Below are positions 54,510-61,997 of a stretch of 64,000 nt of DNA, one piece after another. Source of the DNA: Defluviicoccus sp. (lineage in GTDB: Bacteria; Pseudomonadota; Alphaproteobacteria; MPNO01); NCBI GenBank assembly GCA_028820505.1, contig JAPPIT010000043.1, positions 1 through 64,000 on the forward strand, written 5' to 3'. The position numbers were made by a program, and so were the translations under genes. Under the pieces are notes generated by a model, which saw only the letters and a program-made list of their open reading frames with translations, searched no databases and was not told the DNA's origin. Position 1 is the stretch's first letter. Every line of letters starts with the position of its first letter.

Positions 54510-54705
54510 GCCGGGCGACAGGACGGAGAAACGCATGACCGCTCAAACGCAAAGCCGGGTGTCGATCCCGACGAATCTTGTCGCCATCGCCCTCTGCGCC
54601 TTCATCGGGCTCGCGATCGTCGGAATCGCCGGTCATGCGCAGACTTCCGCGCTGCATGACGCCGCGCACGACACGCGCCACGCAGCGGGCTTCCCCTGCC
54701 ACTAG
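54510..54705. repeat. Direct repeat copy A containing cbtB
   Basis: These 196 bases match 58382-58577 with three mismatches, all in the leader at 54521, 54523 and 54524. Bases 54525-54705, covering the ribosome-binding site and all of cbtB, are identical in both copies. The match ends exactly at the stop codon. The copies are 3872 bp apart and flank the nitrile hydratase-amidase genes. Confidence 0.97.
54535..54705 (+). CDS. cbtB: CbtB-type cobalt transporter subunit, copy 1
   Basis: A 56-residue membrane protein with one transmembrane helix (about residues 15-33, VAIALCAFIGLAIVGIA) and a His-rich tail containing HDAAHDTRHAAGFPCH. This is the CbtB domain, normally paired with CbtA in cobalt uptake in B12-linked loci. 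This copy has no cbtA next to it and is followed by nitrile hydratase genes. GGAG lies 7-10 bases upstream of the ATG. Confidence 0.85.
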   Translation: MTAQTQSRVSIPTNLVAIALCAFIGLAIVGIAGHAQTSALHDAAHDTRHAAGFPCH

Positions 54706-54814
54706 AGTCTATCCGTCCTGGTTCCGAACCGTTGCCGCCGTCGTGAATCCCGTTGAAGGGGTTTCTGTCAGGGGATAACATCGACCTGGGATAGCGAATG
54801 AGGGATCTTCGACG

Positions 54815-55423
54815 ATGGCACACGATCACGCTCATAACGCTCCTCCATCCGACACGGCGATGCGTGTGAAGGCTCTGGAGACACTGCTCACCGAAAAAGG
54901 TCTGCTCGACCCGGCCGCCATCGACGCCTTGGTGGACACCTACGAGAACCGGATCGGTCCGCGCAACGGCGCCAAGGTCGTCGCCCGGGCGTGGACGGAT
55001 CCGGAGTACAAGAAACGTCTGCTCGAGAACGGAACGGACGCCATCGCGGAGTTCGGCTTCAGCGGCGTGCAGGGCGAGGACATGGTGGTCGTCGAGAACA
55101 CCGAGGACGTGCACAACATCGTCGTGTGCACGCTTTGCTCCTGCTATCCGTGGCCGACGCTCGGGCTGCCACCCATCTGGTTCAAGAGCGCGCCCTACCG
55201 GGCTCGCACGGTCATCGATCCGCGCGGCGTTCTCGAGGAGTTCGGCGTCGAGCTGTCGGAGGACATCGAGGTACGGGTCTGGGACAGCAACGCCGAGCTT
55301 CGTTACCTGGTGCTGCCGCAGCGCCCGGCGGGCACGGAAGGGATGAGCGAGGACGAGTTGGCGGGGCTGGTGAGCCGCGACTCGATGATCGGCACGGCGC
55401 TGGCCGACGCGCCCGCCGGCTGA
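54815..55423 (+). CDS. nthA: Cobalt-type nitrile hydratase alpha subunit
   Basis: A 202-residue metalloenzyme subunit. The active-site loop reads [11 protein letters not shown], with Cys105, Cys108 and Cys110; Thr after the first Cys marks the cobalt form. Downstream [20 protein letters not shown] is conserved. The N-terminal half contains [12 protein letters not shown] and [15 protein letters not shown]. It hydrates nitriles to amides with the beta-type chains encoded next. It is followed after 23 bp by the split beta genes. The alternative is thiocyanate hydrolase gamma subunit, which has the same loop. Confidence 0.9.
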   Translation: MAHDHAHNAPPSDTAMRVKALETLLTEKGLLDPAAIDALVDTYENRIGPRNGAKVVARAWTDPEYKKRLLENGTDAIAEFGFSGVQGEDMVVVENTEDVHNIVVCTLCSCYPWPTLGLPPIWFKSAPYRARTVIDPRGVLEEFGVELSEDIEVRVWDSNAELRYLVLPQRPAGTEGMSEDELAGLVSRDSMIGTALADAPAG

Positions 55424-55446
55424 CCGATCCCCAGGGGAGCAAAGCG

Positions 55447-55758
55447 ATGAACGGCATACACGACATGGGCGGCATGCAGTGCATGGGTCCGATCGAGCGC
55501 GAGGAGAACGAGCCGGCATTCCACGAGGAATGGGAAGGCCGGGTGTTCGGAATGTTCTTCACCAACTTCGCGGAAGGTCATTTCAACGTCGACATGTTCC
55601 GCCACGGCATTGAGCGGATGGGACCGGCGGAGTATCTGGAGACCTCGTATTACGAGCACTGGCTGCACTCTTTCGAGACGCTGCTGGTGGAACGCGGCGT
55701 GCTGGCCGAGGGCGAGCTTGAAGAAAAGATCGCAAGCCTTCGCGAAGCGGGAGGTTGA
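55447..55758 (+). CDS. Nitrile hydratase beta subunit, N-terminal part (separate gene)
   Basis: A 103-residue protein equivalent to the front half of NHase beta: MNGIHDMGGMQCMGP, then EPAFHEEWEGRVFGMFF, MFRHGIERM and YYEHWLHSFETLLVERG. It ends at a genuine TGA, two bases before the next ATG, so the beta subunit is made as two polypeptides. Split chains occur in thiocyanate hydrolase and toyocamycin nitrile hydratase. A good ribosome-binding site AGGGGAGC precedes the start. Confidence 0.88.
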   Translation: MNGIHDMGGMQCMGPIEREENEPAFHEEWEGRVFGMFFTNFAEGHFNVDMFRHGIERMGPAEYLETSYYEHWLHSFETLLVERGVLAEGELEEKIASLREAGG

Positions 55759-55760
55759 CT

Positions 55761-56111
55761 ATGCCAGCCCTGACACCGGACATCGTACCGGGTCTCGTCG
55801 CCGGCGGCGCGTCGTGCCGGATGGATGCGGACGTCGCGCCCAGGTTCAAGGTGGGGGACAGGGTCACGGCGCGCAACGTGAACCCGCTGTCGCACACAAG
55901 GCTGCCGCGCTATATCCGGGGCAAGACCGGAATTGTCGCGCGCGACCACGGCGTCTTCGCCTTCCCGGACACGTCGGTATGCGGCGTCCACAGTGATCCG
56001 CAGCACGTCTACAGCGTGCGCTTCGAGGCGGACCATCTCTGGGGCGAGCACGCGAACGCGAATTCGAGCCTGTATATCGACCTGTTCGACGACTATCTCG
56101 ACCTTGCATGA
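55761..56111 (+). CDS. Nitrile hydratase beta subunit, C-terminal part (separate gene)
   Basis: A 116-residue protein equal to the C-terminal barrel of NHase beta. It has RFKVGDRVTARNVNP, TRLPRYIRGKTGIV and YSVRFEADHLWGEHAN, ending with SLYIDLFDDYLDLA. It starts after the N-part gene with a 2 bp gap and overlaps the following activator by 4 bp. Its own start codon and intact frame argue against a simple frameshift. Confidence 0.9.
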   Translation: MPALTPDIVPGLVAGGASCRMDADVAPRFKVGDRVTARNVNPLSHTRLPRYIRGKTGIVARDHGVFAFPDTSVCGVHSDPQHVYSVRFEADHLWGEHANANSSLYIDLFDDYLDLA

Positions 56112-56482
56112 GCGACGCAGGCTCGCCTGACGATTTGCCGGAGCTTCCCTGGGACGCCGAAGACGGGCCGGTCTTCAGGGAGCCTTGGGAGGCGACCGCG
56201 TTCGCCATGGCGGTCCGGCTGTCGGAAGCCGGGAAGTTCACCTGGGCCGAGTGGGTAGAATACCTGTCGACCGAGATCGCGGCGGCGAAGCAGCGGGGCG
56301 ATCCCGACCTCGGGGATCGCTATTACGAACACTGGCTGGCCGCCCTTGAGAAACTGGTGATCGACAAGGGGCTGGGTTCGGAGACCGAGCTTGCCGCGCT
56401 GAAGCGGGACTGGACCGAGGCGACCGTCCACACCCCGCACGGCCAGCCGATCGAGCTGAAGAAGCGCACGCCGGCGGGCTGA
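56108..56482 (+). CDS. Nitrile hydratase accessory/activator protein
   Basis: A 124-residue protein related to the beta-subunit N-terminus, typical of the activator that inserts cobalt into the alpha subunit: PVFREPWEATAFAMAVRLSE, FTWAEWVEYLSTEIA and YYEHWLAALEKLVIDKG. It begins inside the stop of the beta C-part gene. It converges with the amidase, 4 bp away. Cobalt delivery from the alpha-activator complex is the known family mechanism. Confidence 0.87.
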   Translation: MSDAGSPDDLPELPWDAEDGPVFREPWEATAFAMAVRLSEAGKFTWAEWVEYLSTEIAAAKQRGDPDLGDRYYEHWLAALEKLVIDKGLGSETELAALKRDWTEATVHTPHGQPIELKKRTPAG

Positions 56483-56486
56483 CCGC

Positions 56487-58001
56487 CTACATTTCCCGCC
56501 AGTCGCCGGCCCCCTCGAAGGCGGCGGCGGCGCGGTAGATCGTCGCCTCGCGCCATTTCCCGGCGACCAGCATCATCCCGACTGGCAACCCGCCGCTCAT
56601 ACCGCAGGGAATGGACATGGCGGGATGCCCGGTCACGTCGAACGGCGACGTGTTGGGCAGCATCTCGAAGGCGCGCTGGCAGTAGAGGGCGAGCGGCGCA
56701 TCGGCGGGCGGCAGCGGGGTCGCCTTCATCGGCAGGGTCGGCATGAGCAGGAGATCGCAGCTCTCGAACGCCGCGTCGTAGTCGGCCTGGAGCTTGCGGG
56801 CGAGGTTCTGCGCCTTGGCATAGTAATGCCCGCCGGAATGCCTGAGGTAGTACTGGCCGATCAGCATGCAGATCTTGAGCGTGTCGGAGAGATCGTCCGC
56901 GCCGCGCCGCCAGCCCGCGTGGTAGTCGAGGAGGGACGTGGTGTACATCCCCTTCCAGCCGGTCCCCATGCCGTTGCCGAGCATCATCTGGTTGGTGAGC
57001 CCCTCGATGGCGATCGGCGTCCAGATCGCGGGGCCGTCGAGATGGGCCGGGATGGAGACTTCCTCGACCGAAGCGCCGAGGCGGTCGAAGACCTCGGAAG
57101 CGGCCCGCACGCCGGCGTCCACGTCGGGTTCGGAGGACGTATGTCCGAACCCCTCCCTCACGACGCCGATCCGCAAGCCTTCCGCGCCCTGTCCGACGGC
57201 GGCGACATAGTCGTCGACCTGCGGATCGTATTGCCGCGGGTCGAGGCCATCGGCCCCGGCGATCGCCTGCAGCATGGCTGCGTTGTCGCGCACGTTCCCG
57301 GTCATCGGCCCGGTGTGGTCGATGGTGGTCTCGATCGGCATCACGCCGGTATAGGGGACCAGGCCGTGGGTCGGCTTCAGACCGTAGCAACCGCTATAGG
57401 AGGACGGGATCCTGATCGAGCCGCCTTGATCGCCGCCGATGGCCATGTCGACCTCGCCGCCCGCCACCAGAGCCGCCGAGCCCGACGAGGAACCGCCGGC
57501 GGAGTAGCCGGGCTTGTGCGGGTTTTCCACCTGACCGTGAGCGCTGGTATGGCTGCCGCCGGACAGACAGAAATACTCGCAATGCGCTTTGCCGACGATG
57601 GTCGCGCCGGCGTCGAGCAGGCGGGTGGCGATGGTCGCGTCGACATCGGGTGTGTACCCCTGGAGCGTGGACGCGCCGTTCATCATCGGCACACCGGCGA
57701 GGCAGACATTGTCCTTGAGGGCGACCGTCCGGCCCGACAGGGGCCCGTCCGCCGCGCCGCGAATCTCCGTCCTCACATACCAGGCGTTGTAGGGGTTGTC
57801 GTCGGCCGGGGGGTGGCTGAAGTCGCCGCGGGGATACTTCACCGGCGGGAGGTTGTCCGGCATCGCATCGACCGCGTCGTAGGCGTCGAGCGTGCCCTGC
57901 ATCACGTCGAGGAAGTCCTGGATACGGTCGTCGGTCATGCTCATGCTCAGCTCCGCGACGACTTCCTTGAGCTGGGCGTGTGTCGGTCTCTGCGCTGTCA
58001 T
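56487..58001 (-). CDS. Amidase (amidase signature family)
   Basis: A 504-residue amidase. It has the Ser-cisSer-Lys catalytic set: Lys96 in TVALKDN, the cis-Ser in AGGSSSGSAALVAGG near residue 172, and Ser195 in GGDQGGSIRIPS. The region to GLVPYTGVMP is conserved. It would hydrolyse the amide made by the nitrile hydratase to acid and ammonia. It is on the opposite strand and convergent with the NHase genes, separated by only 4 bp. The N-terminal ~70 residues (TDDRIQDFLDVMQGT) match long amidases of nitrile pathways. Confidence 0.92.
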   Translation of the reverse strand: MTAQRPTHAQLKEVVAELSMSMTDDRIQDFLDVMQGTLDAYDAVDAMPDNLPPVKYPRGDFSHPPADDNPYNAWYVRTEIRGAADGPLSGRTVALKDNVCLAGVPMMNGASTLQGYTPDVDATIATRLLDAGATIVGKAHCEYFCLSGGSHTSAHGQVENPHKPGYSAGGSSSGSAALVAGGEVDMAIGGDQGGSIRIPSSYSGCYGLKPTHGLVPYTGVMPIETTIDHTGPMTGNVRDNAAMLQAIAGADGLDPRQYDPQVDDYVAAVGQGAEGLRIGVVREGFGHTSSEPDVDAGVRAASEVFDRLGASVEEVSIPAHLDGPAIWTPIAIEGLTNQMMLGNGMGTGWKGMYTTSLLDYHAGWRRGADDLSDTLKICMLIGQYYLRHSGGHYYAKAQNLARKLQADYDAAFESCDLLLMPTLPMKATPLPPADAPLALYCQRAFEMLPNTSPFDVTGHPAMSIPCGMSGGLPVGMMLVAGKWREATIYRAAAAFEGAGDWREM

Positions 58002-58406
58002 GTCCGCAACCCTCCCGTTGAGAACGAACTCCGGGCGGCGTGGGGACGCCGGACGGTCGGTTCTCCAGTCACACTATCCAGCGAAGTTTCGGGTGTGAAG
58101 GCAAATCGCGGTGTAGCGGACCGGCGGCCGACGGGAGCCTACGAGCCGTTCCCGCCACCTTCTCTCATACCGGCCTTTCGTCGTTTCGACCGGAGGGGCG
58201 CTTGACGGGCTCCAATGGGCAGGGATAGTGTTTCGTGGCTTGGCGCGTGGGTCTGTGGGTTTGAAGGGTGAGAGGACCGACCGGGACTCGCTGCGATCGG
58301 CAGAACGATTTCGGGAGGACGAGCGCTCGGACCGGCGGTCGCGAGCCGGAGAGCCTCCCATGACAGTCGAAAACGAAGGTTGCCGGGCGACACGGGGGAG
58401 AAACGC
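58002..58406. other. 405-bp divergent intergenic region between amidase and cbtB copy 2
   Basis: No gene was recognised. The region separates the amidase, read leftward, from cbtB and cbtA, read rightward, so it should hold both promoters. Near 58172 the bases TTTCGACCGGAGGGGCGC look like a fragment of a dispersed palindromic repeat. A B12-box-like sequence lies at 58341-58359. The last 25 bases belong to the repeat that also occurs at 54510. Confidence 0.5.
58341..58359 (+). promoter_or_regulatory. Weak B12-box-like sequence upstream of cbtB copy 2
   Basis: GCGAGCCGGAGAGCCTCCC resembles the B12 box GAGCCAGGAGACCTGCC of cobalamin riboswitches, with about four differences if a one-base shift is allowed. 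It is 47 bases upstream of the ATG. A GGGAGG motif 28 bases earlier is a poor match to the GGGAAGGC element. The conserved CACTG and GCAACTGT parts were not found, so a complete riboswitch is not demonstrated. Confidence 0.25.
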
Positions 58407-58577
58407 ATGACCGCTCAAACGCAAAGCCGGGTGTCGATCCCGACGAATCTTGTCGCCATCGCCCTCTGCGCCTTCATCGGGCTCGCGATCGTCGGAATCG
58501 CCGGTCATGCGCAGACTTCCGCGCTGCATGACGCCGCGCACGACACGCGCCACGCAGCGGGCTTCCCCTGCCACTAG
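58382..58577. repeat. Direct repeat copy B containing cbtB
   Basis: Second copy of the 196-base repeat; identical to copy A over 181 bases (58397-58577) and ending exactly at the cbtB stop. This copy is directly followed by cbtA, the normal arrangement, so it is probably the original. Confidence 0.97.
58407..58577 (+). CDS. cbtB: CbtB-type cobalt transporter subunit, copy 2
   Basis: Identical in protein and DNA to the copy at 54535-54705: one membrane helix and the HDTRHAAGFPCH tail. It is followed two bases later by cbtA, as in typical cbtBA loci, so this is likely the functional unit. Confidence 0.88.
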   Translation: MTAQTQSRVSIPTNLVAIALCAFIGLAIVGIAGHAQTSALHDAAHDTRHAAGFPCH

Positions 58578-58579
58578 GC

Positions 58580-59281
58580 ATGTTCTCCCGCATTCTGGTC
58601 AGCGGGCTCTTCGCTGGCTTCGCGGCTGGGCTGATCGCGGCCCTGCTTCAGCTCGCTTTCGTTCAGCCGATCCTGCTCCACGCCGAGCTCTATGAAAGCG
58701 GCCAGCTCACCCATTTCGGCGGGGCGAAGGCCAGCACCGCGGCTGCGGCAGGCGGCATCGATCTCGTCCGCGACGGGTTGAGCATCCTGTTCACCACCCT
58801 GATCTACACCGGCTACGCCCTGATCCTGGTCGCGGCGATGGCGCTGGCCGAGCATCGCGGGGTCCGGATCGCCGTCCGGCAGGGTCTCCTCTGGGGCCTC
58901 GCCGGGTTCGTGTCGGTGCAGTTCGCCCCCGCCGTGGGCCTACCGCCGGAGCTGCCGGGCTCCGCCGCCGCGGAGATGGGCCTCCGCCAAGCCTGGTGGT
59001 TCGGCACCGTCGGCGCCACCGCGGCCGGTATCGCCCTGATCGCGTTCGGAAAGGGCTGGACCGCCCGGGCCATCGCCGCGGTCCTGATCCTTGCGCCCCA
59101 CGTCATCGGCGCGCCGCATCCCGAGGCCTTCGCCGGACCCGTGCCGCCGGAGCTCGCCGGCATGTTCGCGGGGCGGGCGCTCGGCGTCGGGCTGGTCGCG
59201 TGGGTGCTGCTCGGCCTCTTCGCCGCATGGTTCTGGATCCGCGAGGGCGAGCGAGCCGAGGACACGCCGCGCACCGCCTGA
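58580..59281 (+). CDS. cbtA: CbtA family cobalt transporter
   Basis: A 233-residue inner-membrane protein with five to six hydrophobic segments. It opens MFSRILVSGLFAGFAAGLIA, followed by QLAFVQPILLHAELYE with a conserved acidic/His site, a large cytoplasmic or periplasmic loop, then GLPPELPGSAAAEMG and a terminal segment. This is the predicted cobalt transporter CbtA, often B12-riboswitch controlled. Starts 2 bp after cbtB. The next gene, a small His-containing periplasmic protein, follows after 6 bp. Confidence 0.9.
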   Translation: MFSRILVSGLFAGFAAGLIAALLQLAFVQPILLHAELYESGQLTHFGGAKASTAAAAGGIDLVRDGLSILFTTLIYTGYALILVAAMALAEHRGVRIAVRQGLLWGLAGFVSVQFAPAVGLPPELPGSAAAEMGLRQAWWFGTVGATAAGIALIAFGKGWTARAIAAVLILAPHVIGAPHPEAFAGPVPPELAGMFAGRALGVGLVAWVLLGLFAAWFWIREGERAEDTPRTA

Positions 59282-59287
59282 CCGACG

Positions 59288-59752
59288 ATGCCGCGCTCGC
59301 TCGGGCTCCTCCTGATCGGCCTGTTGCTGGGCGGCGGAACGGGGTTCTTCCTCGCCGCCGCGAACAACGTCGCCCTCGACGGACACCATCACCCTGCGGC
59401 GCAAGATGCCGGCCACGGCGGGACCGTCGACCTGCCCGCCGGCCCTGAGGCGCCGACGCTCGATTTCCGCGCGGTCAGGGACGCGGCATCGGGCTGGAAC
59501 CTGCACGTCGTGACGACCGGCTTCCGGTTCGCCCCGGAGCGGGTAAACGCGCCCCACCGTCCCGGAGAAGGCCATGCCCATGTCTATGTGGACGGAAAGA
59601 AGGTCGCCCGGATCTACGGGCCCTGGTTCCACCTCGGCGCGCTGCCGCGGGGCAGGGTCACGCTGGCCGTGACGCTCAACGCGAACGACCACAGCGCCCT
59701 CACGATAGCGGGCCGCCCGCTAAAGGCGGAAAAGACGATAACCGTCGAGTGA
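59288..59752 (+). CDS. Membrane-anchored/periplasmic His-containing protein downstream of cbtA
   Basis: A 154-residue protein with an N-terminal hydrophobic segment (residues 4-24, signal anchor or signal peptide). A His cluster GHHHPAAQDAGHGG (residues 32-45) follows. The folded part contains WNLHVVTTGFRFAPERV and HAHVYVDGKKVARIYG, then PWFHLGALPRG, suggesting a beta-sandwich. I do not recognise a family with a named function. The histidines and the cbtA neighbour suggest binding of cobalt or another metal outside the membrane. Confidence 0.6.
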   Translation: MPRSLGLLLIGLLLGGGTGFFLAAANNVALDGHHHPAAQDAGHGGTVDLPAGPEAPTLDFRAVRDAASGWNLHVVTTGFRFAPERVNAPHRPGEGHAHVYVDGKKVARIYGPWFHLGALPRGRVTLAVTLNANDHSALTIAGRPLKAEKTITVE

Positions 59753-59912
59753 GTTCCGGCGGTCAGTCCTGCCCGGGTTCGAGCAGGATCGCCGCGCTTT
59801 CGGTTCGCCTGTCCCCGCGCGTCCACCGCCCGCCAGCCGTATTCGCTTGCGAACGTTGCCGCCCGTGGCAACATATCCGGTCAAAGGATTGGAAATTTCC
59901 CGGTCGACAGAA

Positions 59913-59945
59913 GGGTCCTGGAGCTTCCAGGGCCCTTTGTTTTTA
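59913..59945 (+). terminator. Rho-independent terminator
   Basis: GGGTCCTGGA and TTCCAGGGCCC form a G+C-rich stem with a very short loop, followed by TTTGTTTTT. It is 160 bases beyond the last cbt-locus gene, so it may end that transcript or a small RNA starting near 59840. Confidence 0.75.
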
Positions 59946-59967
59946 GGGAGGTTCGCGGCAATTCTTG

Positions 59968-60080
59968 CGTCATGCCCGGACTTGTTCCGGGCGTCCACGT
60001 CTTGCGGCATCGCGGTGCGGGCCGGACAGGGGCGAGGCGGCGGAGGGACGTGGATGCCCGGAACGAGTCCGGGCATGACG
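59968..60080. repeat. Long imperfect inverted repeat (REP/BIME-like)
   Basis: Arms of 34 bases (59968-60001 and 60047-60080) are complementary with two mismatches. Each arm contains its own CCCGGACTTGTTCCGGG palindrome. The sequence CGTCATGCCCGG...CGGGCATGACG is a well-known kind of dispersed intergenic repeat in alphaproteobacteria. The spacer is G+C-rich and has no gene. Confidence 0.85.
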
Positions 60081-60150
60081 ACGGGGGCGGGAAGCGCCGA
60101 AGAAGGCCCGCCTGACATTGGCTCCGCCCATCGGAGCGGGCGTCGCCCTC

Positions 60151-60195
60151 TCGTCATTTCGACGGGAGCCGGCCCGAAGGGTCGGCGCTCCCGTC
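60151..60195. repeat. Second dispersed palindromic repeat
   Basis: GACGGGAGC (60161-60169) and GCTCCCGTC (60187-60195) are perfect complements around a CCCGAAGGG core, preceded by TCGTCATTTC. This resembles another alphaproteobacterial intergenic repeat. It lacks a T-run. Confidence 0.7.
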
Positions 60196-60439
60196 CCCGA
60201 GCCGGGCCAGCCGACCCCCCGTCAAGTTATCTCTATAAGCCACTTTGTTTTTCCCCGCCCCGGGCATTCTCGGAGGTCGAGCCAATCCGCCGCGGACTTT
60301 CCACACGTTCGCTTCCGCGACGACAGAACGACCGTTTACACTGTTTCCCGAAAGGGCATGCGATCCACGGCCTCTGTCACTCCTTGCTGCGGGCAGTAGC
60401 GCCGGGCTCTACTGCGCATCGGCAAACGGGGAGGACGAC

Positions 60440-61108
60440 ATGGCGGGGCAGACCGAAAAAAGCGACGAGGAATTCTTCGCCGAACGGGGGTTCGGGCTCA
60501 AGATCGGCTTCGGCGAACGCCCGGCGCTGATCGTGATCGACATGCTGAAGGCGTTTACCGATCCGGACCGGATGCTGGGCGCGGATCTGGACGCCGAGAT
60601 CGAGGCGATCGTGCCGCTGCTCGATGCCGCGCACGAGCGCGACATCCCGGTTGTCTTCTCGACGGTGATCTACGAGGACGACGACCTCAGGGACGCCGGC
60701 ATCTGGGCGCTCAAGCAGAAGGGCGTGGTCACGCTCAAGGCCGGCGACGACGGGGTGGAGGTCGATTCGCGGCTCGACTTCCGGCCGGGCGACACGCTGC
60801 TGGTCAAGAAATACGCGTCCTGCTTCTACGGCACCGACATCGTCTCGCGGCTGATGGCGCACGGCGTGGACACGCTGATCATCACCGGCTGCACGACCTC
60901 GGGCTGCGTCCGCGCGACTGCCGTCGATGCCTGCCAGGTCGGTTTCCGGCCGATGGTCGTGCGCGAGGCCGTCGGCGACCGCTCGCAGGCGGCGCACGAC
61001 CAGAGCCTGTTCGACCTCAACGCCAAATACGCCGACGTGGTGTCGCTCGACGAGGCGCTGCAATATTTGTCCACGATCGGCCACAACAGGCCTGCCGCAT
61101 CCGGCTAG
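60440..61108 (+). CDS. Cysteine hydrolase (isochorismatase/N-carbamoylsarcosine amidase-like)
   Basis: A 222-residue alpha/beta enzyme. It shows ALIVIDMLKAFTD near residue 33 with the catalytic Asp, KYASCFYGTDI with the Lys, and ITGCTTSGCVRATAVDA with the nucleophilic Cys and the cis-peptide site. It probably hydrolyses an N-carbamoyl or amide substrate. GGAGGACGAC precedes the ATG. The deacetylase-like gene follows after 16 bp and a Dpp-type transporter is encoded convergently, indicating a catabolic set for a ureide or amide. Confidence 0.86.
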   Translation: MAGQTEKSDEEFFAERGFGLKIGFGERPALIVIDMLKAFTDPDRMLGADLDAEIEAIVPLLDAAHERDIPVVFSTVIYEDDDLRDAGIWALKQKGVVTLKAGDDGVEVDSRLDFRPGDTLLVKKYASCFYGTDIVSRLMAHGVDTLIITGCTTSGCVRATAVDACQVGFRPMVVREAVGDRSQAAHDQSLFDLNAKYADVVSLDEALQYLSTIGHNRPAASG

Positions 61109-61124
61109 GCCAAGGGAGGCAGCC

Positions 61125-61997
61125 ATGGAACATGGACGCTTCGACTATTCGGCGATTGCCGATCGGGAGCCGTTGCGCTTCCCCGACGGCGCGCGCGTCG
61201 CGGTGTGGGTGATCCCCAATATCGAGCATTTCCACTGGGACAAGCCCTCGACCTCGGTCACCGCGGTAACCGTGCATCTCAAGCCCGACGTGCTGAACTA
61301 CTCGTGGCGCGATTTCGGCGTGCGCGTCGGCATCTGGCGAATGATGGAGGTGATGGAGCGCCACGGGGTCAAGGGCACGGTCGCGCTCAACTCGGAGGTC
61401 TGCGGACAGTACCCGCGCATCGTCGAGGCCGGCAACGAGCTCGGCTGGGAGTGGATGGGCCACGGCAGCACCAACTCGGTGCTGTTCAACGACCAGCCGG
61501 AAGACGAGGAGCGCCGGCTGATCGGCGACATCGTCTCGACCATCGCGGACGGCACCGGAACCGCGCCCAAGGGCTGGCTCGGCCCGGCGCTGAGCGAGAG
61601 CTTCAACACGCCCGACATCCTCGCCGAGAACGGCATCGAATATGTCTGCGACTGGGTCAACGACGAGCAGCCCTATCCGATGAACGTCAGGACGGGCTCG
61701 CTGATCTCGATGCCCTATTCGATCGAGATCAACGACATCCCGGCTTTCCTCGACCGCGGGTTGGGGGCGGAGGAGTTCTACCGGATGATCGTCGACCAGT
61801 TCGACGTGCTCTACGAGGACGGCGCCGCCTCGGGCCGGGTCATGGCGATCTGCCTGCACCCGTTCCTGATCGGCCACGCCTTCAGAGCCAAGTATTTCGA
61901 CCGGGCGCTCCGCCACATCACGCAGCGCGAAGAGGTCTGGGTTACCCGGGGCGGCGAGATCAACGACTGGTACCGGGCGAACTATATGGAGTCCTGA
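61125..61997 (+). CDS. Polysaccharide deacetylase family hydrolase (allantoinase/PuuE-like)
   Basis: A 290-residue NodB-homology enzyme. Conserved parts include VWVIPNIEHFHWD, RVGIWRMMEVMERHGV, ALNSEVCGQYP, WEWMGHGSTNSV with metal-binding His, and GWLGPALSES. CLHPFLIGH near residue 245 carries the second His set. It resembles allantoinase PuuE and related amide hydrolases more than true chitin deacetylases. AGGGAGGCAGCC lies before the ATG. Its 3' end overlaps the convergent ABC gene by 38 bp. Confidence 0.8.
   Translation: MEHGRFDYSAIADREPLRFPDGARVAVWVIPNIEHFHWDKPSTSVTAVTVHLKPDVLNYSWRDFGVRVGIWRMMEVMERHGVKGTVALNSEVCGQYPRIVEAGNELGWEWMGHGSTNSVLFNDQPEDEERRLIGDIVSTIADGTGTAPKGWLGPALSESFNTPDILAENGIEYVCDWVNDEQPYPMNVRTGSLISMPYSIEINDIPAFLDRGLGAEEFYRMIVDQFDVLYEDGAASGRVMAICLHPFLIGHAFRAKYFDRALRHITQREEVWVTRGGEINDWYRANYMES

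Larger units (their letters stand above)
59753..60439. other. 687-bp intergenic region with terminator and dispersed palindromes
   Basis: No protein gene was recognised. It contains a rho-independent terminator (59913-59945), a long inverted repeat (59968-60080) and a smaller one (60151-60195). GTTGCCGCCCGTGGCAAC (near 59855) and GGAAATTTCC just before the terminator could be stems of a short non-coding RNA ending there. The downstream 240 bases hold the promoter of the cysteine hydrolase, not further resolved. Confidence 0.5.

Noticed and set aside
54815-55423. NHase alpha gene as an NHLP-type RiPP precursor
   Set aside because: It is full length with an intact [10 protein letters not shown] metal loop, and is followed by beta and activator genes, so it is an enzyme rather than a leader-peptide precursor for the exporters at the left edge.
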